Source: Diadema setosum (Eukaryota; Echinodermata; Echinoidea; Diadematoida; Diadematidae). Taken from it: a stretch of DNA of 64,000 nucleotides. Where the stretch lies: contig NC_092701.1 in the NCBI RefSeq assembly GCF_964275005.1, positions 10,845,453 to 10,909,452 on the forward strand. Direction: 5' to 3'. The notes below the pieces were generated by a model, which was not told the origin of the DNA, ran no database searches, and saw only the letters and a list, made by a program, of their open reading frames with translations. The position numbers were made by a program, and so were the translations under genes. This document shows positions 31,001 to 41,700 of the stretch, piece after piece; within the stretch, counting starts at the first letter, position 1, and each line of letters opens with the position of its first letter.

Positions 31001-34000
31001 CCTGTCACGCTGGTACCACCTGCACCCCACTTAAAGTTGACAGGTATGGGAGGGGAGGGGGTAGAGAGATGGTTGCAATGACAAACAAGGTTTTATTTGC
31101 TATGAATCACAGGAAGTGAGATTAGTCTTACTTTGATGGCTTCTGCTTGGGCTTCAGCCTCCAGCATGACACGCTTCCTTCAGAGAGAGAGAAAAAACAA
31201 CAATTGCACAATTACCAATCATATCACTGTATTACATCAGAAAAGCTTTTGTTGTTGTTTTTGCTGTAGCTTTTGCTGTTGCTTTTGCTGTTGCTTTTGC
31301 TGTTTCATTTTTCTATCTGAGGAGATGGATGACTAGCCCATACTCAGCTGCACTAGCTGATCTTCACTGGCATCCAGATAGATGTGAAGCCGATCATTTC
31401 ACCAGGTTTGAACCCTGCTTTTTGCGATGAATGCATGAAGTGGGATCTTGTATGTGCATGAGTTGAGACTCTCTCATACACTGGACATCCATTTTATGTC
31501 CTATATGAGGGATATTCTCGGTGTGCTTTCACAGTGCCTTCACAATTTTGTATTTACTTTTAGTTTATATCAGAGGCAAGCAATGAAATCATTTGACTCA
31601 GTGAAATAGACTCAATTTGATGTCTTTGATCATTTTGACAGATTGATGACTGGAATGTCACTGAAAAGTCTCCTTTTGACCTGAGCACCCTAATACTAAA
31701 TAAGAAGTATGAACCAGTTGTATGGTCTTTGCTAATGTCCATACTGGTACATTATTTCACTCACAAGTTGCACAATTTCTGAAATTCATATATTTGTATG
31801 TCATCTTGTACCTTCATGTTCTATTGTATGCTCTGTATATTTTCAGCGCTTGATAAAAAATAAACTGAAACTGAAACTTAAAGGGGCATTCCAGACGATT
31901 TTCATAATTTCATATCATGTGATACATAAATCAATAGTTCCATGTATAGATTTGTGAAATTTATTGAGGTTCTTGAGCAGAGAAACAATACTTTGAAAAA
32001 CCTTAAACAAATTACACTGAACAGTGTCGATGACATAGAGCCTCACATATTTCAGAAATGTGGCAGCGTAATTCCATTACAACACCACTTGCTTGCAAGT
32101 TCACCTGTGTATAATCTATGCATGCCTTCTTCTTTTGTTCTGCTTCCTTGAGCCCCAACTCATGCATTCTTATGATGAGGCTGCCATGTCATCATCCTTG
32201 TTCATTGCAATTTGTTATAAATTTCGAAAACATTCTTATCCTTCGTCCCAATCACTACAAATTCTGAAACTCTGTATCCCATATAACTAATTTATAGTTG
32301 TTCAAATGTAAAAATCTGAAAATCATCCGGAGGTCTCCTTTAATGAAGCGGAAGACTAGAGTCAAGAGGCACTCACATGTTGGCGTTGGCGATCGTCTCC
32401 AGTCGGTAGCGCTCCGCCTCGGCGGGCTGCTTGATGGTCGCCTCCAGCTCCTTCTCGCGCCGGGCAATCTCCTGCTCCTGGACCTGGATCTGCTGGGAGC
32501 GCTCCACCACCTTGATCTGCATCTGCTCCTCCTTGATGGCCTGTTTGGTCTTTGCAGCCTGGAGAGGGTCAAACCAAGATGGAGGGAGGGTTGGGTGGTA
32601 GAGAGAGAGAGCAAGATGAGATACAGATGCAGAAAGAGAGAGAGAGAGGGGAGATGGAGATTGTGAGAGACAAGGAGATAACAGATGGTAGAAGAGAGAA
32701 AGTGTGGAAGAGAAAGTCAGGGAGAGATGGAGAGGGGATGGGGAAGAGAAAGACAGCAAGGGGGAGAGAGATGAGATACCGATGCAGAAAGAGAAAGAAA
32801 GGAGGAGAGATGGAGATTGTGAGAGACAGGGAGAGATGACAGATGGTAGGAGAGAGAAAGCATGAAAGAAAAAGGCAGAGAGAGATGGAGAGGGGATGGG
32901 GAAGAGAAAGACAGCAAGAGGGAGAGAGATGAGATATAGATGCAGAAAGAGAAAGAAAGGAGGAGAGATGAGATTGCGAGACACAGGGAGAGATGACAGA
33001 TGGTAGAAGAGAGAAAGCATGAAAGAAAAGGGCAGAGAGAGATGGACAGGGGATGGGGAAGAGAAAGACAGCAAAGGAGAGAGAGATGAGATATAGATGC
33101 AGAAAGAGAAAGAAAGGAGGAGAGATGAGATTGTGAGACACAGGTAGAGATGACAGATAGTAGAAGAGAGAAAGCATGAAAGAAAAGGGCAGAGAGAGAT
33201 GGACAGGGGATGGGGAAGAGAAAGACAGCAAAGGAGAGAGAGATGAGATATAGATACAGAAAGAGAAAGAAAGAGGGAGAGATGGAGATTGTGTGAGACA
33301 AGGAGATAACAGATGGTAGAAGAGAGAAAGTGTGGAAGAGAAAGTCAGGGAGAGATGGAGAGGGGATGGGGAAGAGAAAGACAGCAAGGGGGAGAGAGAT
33401 GAGATACAGATGCAGAAAGAGAAAGAAAGAGAGAAAGGTGGAGATTGTGAGAAACAGAGATGGAGATTGTGAGAGACAGGGAGAGATAACAGATGGTAGA
33501 AGAGAGGAAGCATGAAAGAAGAAAGGCAGGGAGAGATGGAGAGGAGAGAGAGATGAGATATAGAAAGAGAAAGATAAAGAAAGAGAGGAGATTGAGAATG
33601 TGAGAAATACATACACAGGAAGAGATAGCAGAAGAAAGGAGAGAGCAGAATGGAAGAGATAAATGCAGACAAAATAGAGAGAGAGGGAATGAAGATGGGG
33701 GAGAGGACAGGTGAGATAGAGAGAAAAAGATGGAGATCTTTCAATATTTAGTACAAGGAATTTGCTATTCCATCACATTCATATAGTGGGTTGTTTTAGG
33801 GGGGCTTTTTTTTCCATTGATATTCATGGGGAATAACCCCCTATGCATTTTTGCACTCAACAGATCTATCAAGCATTTTCACTGACGTTTGGATAACCCC
33901 AGATATAATCATTTGGATACCATGTAAGTTATACTACTGCCAGTCAGATGAACAATGCAATCGTCCAAATACAAAGTCATTGCACTAGATTAACCCATTG

Positions 34001-35708
34001 AGGACAGGCTGATTTTGCTATTTAAAAACACACATTTCCCATCTATAGACACTTGCTTGAGTATACTTGGGATTCGTCCTCAACAGGTTAAAGATGAAGA
34101 GGATTATGTAATCCATATTCACTGATAGTTAGTTCTAGCCCATCTGTCAGTGAATGTACACGTAGCATGACAGAAATGTGCAGATTAGAAAGCCAGCCAT
34201 TCTCAATTACAGTACCACACATCCCTTGAAGAGTCTACATTGTAAGGTTGTTAAACACATTTTTTAATTCATTTTTTCCTACATTTGTTTTGTCTTGAAG
34301 GAAATATCTAAAACTATATCAAAAACTTGATTTTAAAGCAAACAATGAACATGTGATTTGAACAAATGTTACAGTCTTATCAGCCGTAATAACAAGACAT
34401 GCATGAAAGAGAACAATAGTCATAGAGCTCTGGGATGTTTTGGCAATTAAGAGTTGGGAAATGAATATACGTAATTTGTGACCGTGCATCACAAAACCAA
34501 CAAGAATTCACAAGCCCCAATTCCATGCGAGGACTCAAAATATGTGAAATGGGTCAACCTTCTTAGTCTTTAATTTCTAATATTGGTTCATCTTATGCAT
34601 AATTCTGAAGTTTTTGGATCACTAAACCAATAGGAAATTACTTTACTTTTGCAAGTTTTTTTTTTGTTTGTTTGTTTTTTTTTTTGTTTTTTTTTTTTTG
34701 CTTTTGAACAATAGTTGTACAAAATTGAGTTATACTTCACCAATTTAGCACTCAGAGTACTTTTTCAAAATTTACCCTGAACTAAAAGTCAATGTCTGGC
34801 AACTTTTTGGGGGTGTTGTGATGCAGGGTCACATGCCCTCTCCTGTGGCTACATCAATCCAATATGGCTTTAATAATGGCCTACAAATCATACCTGCAAT
34901 TCATAGGCCATGTCTGAGGTGGCCTTCTTGACTTGAACCTCATAGTCGTAGGCTGCCTTCTTCAGCTCAAAGTCACGCTTTGCCTTGGCAATCTCGGCGT
35001 TGTTCAGGTAAGTGGCAGCCATCTTTTCCTCCATAGCACGTGCTTCCTACAAACAAAATTGAATTCGAAGTGACAAAAGTCAGTTAGGTCATCGTGCAAC
35101 AAGTAATCAAAAAAGGTACATTGTATCACAAGATATAGCTCTACTATCACTTTGCTCTCTTCATCCCAGTGCCACAGCATTTTATGATGTACTTTTAAGA
35201 CCACTTTACACTGTAATAAACTATACTAATGATTTTTTTAAAAAATATATAAAATTTACCATAAACTGTTACAAATTTTCTCTATGGATTTTGGACTTTT
35301 AGTAAGCAGTATACATAGGAAAATCAGTGTCAATCTACCATCTTTTCTCCTCACTATAATCTGTCTCAACAAAGAGAGGTTTCCAAGTTTGTGCTAACGG
35401 ACTGAAAATAAAACTAGAAATGTCGCTATGGCGACTGACGCCTCCGCCATAATGCATGATTCTCCCAATAGGTGTTTGGTACAATGTCTTCACAATGTGT
35501 TATGACAGTTTCACAAAACTGACAAAATATTGAAATGACAGGTTTGTCAGAAATATCTTGAATGTTTACTTTCCTTGAACTAGGTTTGCTATGGAGTGCA
35601 GGTACCTGTATTTGGGGAATTGAGAATTTTTACTTGACTTCTGACCGACCCTTTTATAAGTTTATGCACTGAGTAATTTTCAAAGTATGAAGAAAGAGTG
35701 AAATTACA

Positions 35709-35751
<43 letters not shown>

Positions 35752-38700
35752 TATATATATATCTCATTTAAACCTGGCCTTTGACCCTTAACCTTTGACC
35801 TTCTGGTTGGAGATTTCCCAGAGAATCTCCATAAGGGAATACATGTATATATCTAGTTTTAGTTTTAAAAATAATAATGCAAGCATTGCATATAATAGTA
35901 TATGAGGGAAGAAATAAAATTTTGAGGAGTTGACCTTGACCTTTGACCCCCTGACTATTGACCCATGACCTCTACATTCCCTAGAAAATCCCTGCCAGTC
36001 AGTACATGTGTATACCAAGTTCCATGAAGATACATTGAACCATTTGCAAGAAAAGTGAAATTGTGACATATTCACCTAGCCTTTGACCTTTTGACCTTTG
36101 ACCTTATGACATGAAACTCTCTCTGGAGAATCTTTATGCAATAGTACATGTCTACACTAAGTTTCAAGAAAATACCTTCGGGAATTGCATGGATATGGGG
36201 AAAATAGCAACATTTTTAGCATTTGACCTTGACCTTTTGACCTTTGACATCATGCCAATGTCACTAAAATCTACTCAACTAATTGCCCCATCATACATCA
36301 TCCTTGGACCAAGTTTGGTGAAAGCTGCTTCATCCAGTTTTGAATTAACACGTAAACAGATAAATTTTAGGATTTGACCTTGATCTTTGACCTTTGACCT
36401 TGGTCCAATTTTACTCAAAAACTAATCAATTAATTGTCTCATCATACATCATCCTCAGACAAAGTTTGGTAAAATTTGCTGAAATTTTTCTTGAGTTAAC
36501 GCGTAAACAGTACAATTTAATGATTTGACCTTGACCTTTGACCTTTGACCTTTGGCCGATTTCACCCAAAATCTAATGAAGTAATTGCCCCATCCTACTT
36601 TATACTTGGATCAAGTTTGGTAAAATTCCAGTCAATATTACTCAAGTTATCGCGTAAACGAATGTGGACGGACGTACGTACGGACGGACGGACAACCCGA
36701 AAACAATGCCTCCGGCACCACTTCGTGGCGGAGGCATAATAAAAATGTATCCTCACTGTACATCCCCTTTTTTCTTTGGTCAATATCACTTCGATTTGGC
36801 AATTTCCACAATATTTAAAATAAATTGTACAATACACTTCAATTACAGAATTTTGGCATCCTCTACAACTCCGTTCTGCAAAGGCTACAGTAGCTGCAGT
36901 CATACTACACAAAACTATGCGTAGTTTCATAAAGATACTTCCCAAGCGCATACAGGAAATTTAACGTGATGTTTCGCTAGTAAACTTCTAAAGAAGTTTG
37001 CAAACATACTGCCCAAACTACGCGAAGCAAAATATTGGATAGTGGAACAATGCATAATTTCACAGTTCCAAAATGCCCAAACTACACAAAGCAAAAACCA
37101 CATAGCGAAACTACATTTGACGTAGTTTCGCACAGCGTGACCGTGCCTAATGCGTACGTGACAATACTATACAACGGTGTACAAAAAGGGGTTTAGTGGC
37201 CCCTCAAAAGTGATTTTACTAATTTCCCCTTTTACAACACAAGTCACAAAACCATAACTCCCTGTACCAGAGATGCTATTATACCTTGATACCGGCATCC
37301 CGCTTGGCCTCTGCTTCACCAATCCTGGCGTCCTTCTTTACCTCAGCTGTTCTGGCCATACCCAGGGCTTTCAGGTAACCCTAGCAAAGAAGGCAACACA
37401 GAGAAAGCATAGACATACCCGGTAATATTACACACTGTACACAACCTTTCACAAAGATACATTTTAATGGATAATACAGACTTTATCATTCATAATGAAC
37501 CTTCTACATCTACATGTATTTCTCTATCATTTACAATGTATGAAACATGCATGTCAATGATCAACTACCATGGTAGTCACGTTTCCCACTACCGCAACAA
37601 ACCTGAAAACATGACAAATTTTGTGTAATAAAATCTGTTGCGGTAGTGGACACCTGTGGACACGCGTTGCATGTAACGTTGCTCTATCAAAAATGCCAGA
37701 CAAACAGACTGCTGTGTCTGTACCAATGTCATCTACTGTTACTGTCCATGTTTGCATTTCAAACAGTGCGCAAAAATGGGATAATATAGATTACAAATCA
37801 CAATCAACCTGCCTAGATATTTGCTTTCTCTTGTAAAGTTTCTGTGCATTTTACAAGTGAATTGGCATAATAGCAATGATTCCTCGATGTAAACTACAAC
37901 TGCACAAGCTTTTTTCTTGATTTGAGAAATAACTTCTGCGCATGTATCTTTTTATCTGCGCCGGCGTGTTTTTATCCTGTCTGACAGATGGCAGTTATGA
38001 TGAGATCACAACAAGAGAGCATGGTATCTAAAATGGTATTGTAACACTTTTGATTGAAACAGGAGTTTGAATAATTAATGACAGTGTATGTCCATGGCAT
38101 GACTCTCAAAATATGAATCGTCTTACATGGTCATCCCTGACGTCTTTGAGGGTGTAGCTGACAACGAAGATACCCATATTGAAGAGGTCTGATGAGGCAA
38201 CCTCAAATACATTCTTGGAGAACTTCTTCCGGTCCTTGTAGATCTCCTGTGAAGTAAAAGATACAAGAAAGTTCAACACACACTGAAAAATGTTGTACAT
38301 TCATGACCACAATGTAGGACTCTACACCACTTATCAGAAGAATTCAGCCACGTGGACATGCCAATTTTACAACAGGGGCATACAAATGGTCAGTACTAGA
38401 AGGAATGATCCCAAATGGCACAGATTTTGTATTATCTTGCACAAGTTTACCATGTGTGCACAAATGAGAACTAAATGTATGCAAGCTGTAAGAACATAAC
38501 ATTTCAATATCCATTTACGAGGTGACATTATTCTTTTTTAAATTCAAATAACTCTAAAGCATGTCTAATTCCAATGCACGTGTAGTCACAGGTTTTCATA
38601 GTTCATCACATTTCATCTACATGTACATGAGCATCTGCGACCCTGATACCACTCGTACACAACTTTGTATACAATGTATGTTAGAAGTGGGAGGAGGAAG

Positions 38701-41700
38701 TACTGAAAATACAGGATCCAAACAAAGTACACATTGTACACACAAATTGGGTTAATTGAGCAGCTGCTTTTTAGAGTACTTTCATTTCCTCTTTCCATTA
38801 CACGCAGGACTACCATGACAAAGTGGGCAGTTTTGTCTGATCAAGTGTAGAGTAAATGTTTAAAGAATAGCCCAAAAATTGCATCAGCAGGAAAATGTCT
38901 TGGAAGAGCTTTTCCATGTACTGCAAGCAAAGTCCAAATGGTGGGAAAATGAATTTTGAGCCCTCCTGAGAACCCCGATTTGGCTATAACATGTACACAA
39001 GTACATGTAGGTTACACAGTTCTTACAAACACTCTTTCATTTGTCGCTGGGTGTACCATAACTTCACACATTTTATTTCTCACTTTGTTAATTGTAAGGA
39101 TGTGTGAGACAGGACGGCTCTCATCAAGTACAAATTGTAATAAACCTAGAAAAGCACTCATAGAGCGCAGACCGCTGCCAAGCAGCTCATTACCACCCAA
39201 TACATGCATACTGAAAATTGCCAATTTCCCATAAGACTTTTGTTTATGTCATCAGATTCCAGCACATGTTTAAGAGCGCGTATGCAAACATCACATATGC
39301 CCAGCTTGAATTCCTAAGTTTATTGACCCTATCTGCCAAAAGATAAAACATCCTTCATAAAATCCATAAAAAAACTCCTGGATCACTACCAAAATTGAAT
39401 CCTCTGTTCCTTGTATCATTATCAACTTTTCCTGCAAGTTTCATGTAAATTCGCTCACAACTTATTGTGTTATTTTGCAAACAGAGGGAGGTAGTAATAG
39501 TGAATTTATATACAGAAATATGTGCTACATTTACATGTAACAAGACATTGAATCTCAGTGCATGACTGAAATTGCTCAACAACCTACGTACCTCAACAGT
39601 CATAGTACCCATGATAGCTCTCTGGTGGCCCTCCAGGGTTTCCATAGCGATCTGCTCGATCTCCCGCTCTGACTTCCCGAGGAACTGCTGTGCAGCAGCC
39701 TTCAGCATGTCCTTGCTTGAACCCTGAACCTTGACCTGCACAGAGTGGTGTCATGGTTATTGCACTCAGCAGAACAACAGTGTACGTGCATACTGTAAAA
39801 TAAGATATTTTCGGCATGAAATTTTCACGAATTGGAGGCGACAGCCTTTTTCGTTTACTTTTTTTTTAGACATGGATTGCTGAAGATATGATTTCATGTG
39901 TAACATTACTAACAAATTATTCTAGCCTTGGAATTTCATGCACACAGCAGTGATATCTTTCTTTTTACAGTGATAAAATTAATGACATGAAAGTACACGT
40001 AATGTGGGTTTGGTTTTTTTTCAAATACAATGTGTGTATGGTATGTAGCCACATGTACAAATCCACTACTAAAGATGCCCCTAGCTATACAGTGTATGTA
40101 AGGATTTTTCTTTCTCAATTCACTTTGCATTTAATTGTATCGAACTATTTTCATCAAATTAAAAGAAATATGAATACACACAAGTGTCACAGTTCTGTGA
40201 TTTTCATTTTTATATCAAATTTGGATCAAATTGAAACCTTGGTTCCTTATGATGATTGATTTTAAAGGGAAGATAAACCCCAAGAACAATGTGGATTGAG
40301 TGAAAGCAGCAACATTAGTAGAACACATCAGTGAAAATTTGAAGAAAATCGGACAATCGATGCAAAAGTTATGAATTTTTAAAGTTTTGGTGTTGGAACC
40401 GCTGGATGAGGAGACTACTAGAGGTTATGACGTATGAGTGGACTACAATATCAAGAAAATATAAAGAAAATACTACAAAAATCCATTTTTCATGAAAATT
40501 ACAAATTCCATCAACTTGATATTGACATATGTTAAGGGTAGCAATTATTCCCCCTGCTTTCTGAAAGCGGTTGGTCCACTGCTCTTTCATAATTCTAGAA
40601 AAGTGAATTTTTGTTGAATATCCTTTATATTTTCTTTGTATTGTTGTCCACTTATACGTCATATCCTCTAGTAGTCTCCTCATCCAGCGGTTCCAACACC
40701 AAAACTTTAAAAATTCATAACTTTTGCATCGATTGTCCGATTTTTATCAAACTTTCACTGATGTGTTCTACTAATGTTGCTGCTTTCACTCAATCCACAT
40801 TGCTCTTTGGGTTTACCTTCCCTTTAAGGGAATGTGAACCTGCAATCTTAGAATTCCCCTTTGTACTGATATCATACATTGTGCATCATACACTTTACTA
40901 TAGTGTACATACATGTACAATGTGCATGTGACAGGACTTTATCAGGAGATATATGTAGTACACATGCAACCATACACATTGTATTTATCATGCATACACT
41001 AAAATCAAAATGCAGACATGTGCAAGCATCAACTAAAAACATACAAGGGTAATCCATCAAAGACATTCAATTTTAAAAAATAGGGATGGTACAGTATTGG
41101 TAGAGATGAGAATTGGGCTTTTTCGAGATACCAAGAAAACACATGTATGATAGGCCTACAATAGTGCAGAACATACCATTTTACGAGGTTCCATTCAAAG
41201 TTTATTTGATGAAAATTAGGTTTGAAATGACTGAAACATCCGAAAACAAAGCGATCGTAATAAAGTGTGGGTCCCACACTTTATTACGATCGCTCTTTTT
41301 TCAATATCTCAGCCATTTCAAAACCAATTTTCATGAAATAAACGTTGAATTCCTCATATTATTACATGCTCTTTCATATTTCATAAGAGGTTTCTCATTA
41401 TCTCACCAAAAAATGTTAGAAACCTGAAATTAGGTCTCAACCAAAACTATATACGATCCCTTTAACATCGATTTTCATCCATACAAGAACTGACAGGAAG
41501 CCACTGGAAAAGTGGCTTTACGCATATAATACCACAAGGCCACAAAGATCAAAGTCTGTGGTGGTGTACATATGTGTATTAGGTGGTCTTTCATATTTGG
41601 CAAACTTGGTCACATGACTTATGAGGGCTAATACCACTAAATGTGCCTAATTCCTGCACTGCATGATACACTGTTCTTTATTAATCCCTTCTGACGTGAA

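Larger units (their letters stand above)
28439..31131. other. FLOT1 intron 8
   Basis: Contains the 1.55-kb TIR element 28717-30267 and the MITE 30665-30803. No gene was seen. Confidence 0.6.
32559..34893. other. FLOT1 intron 6
   Basis: Contains the GA satellite 32596-33735, the hairpin MITE 33990-34091 and the TGTGACC element 34477-34833. T-rich tracts occur near 34660-34700. Confidence 0.6.

Noticed and set aside
31380-31430. tRNA-like B-box (GGTTTGAACCC) near 31405
   Set aside because: No matching A-box or cloverleaf could be built around it. A tRNA-derived SINE head remains possible but unsupported.
32569-33744. Long minus-strand open frame of 391 codons
   Set aside because: It lies in the CT-rich satellite, where stop codons are rare by composition. 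The Leu/Ser/Phe/Pro-rich translation repeats with the satellite unit.
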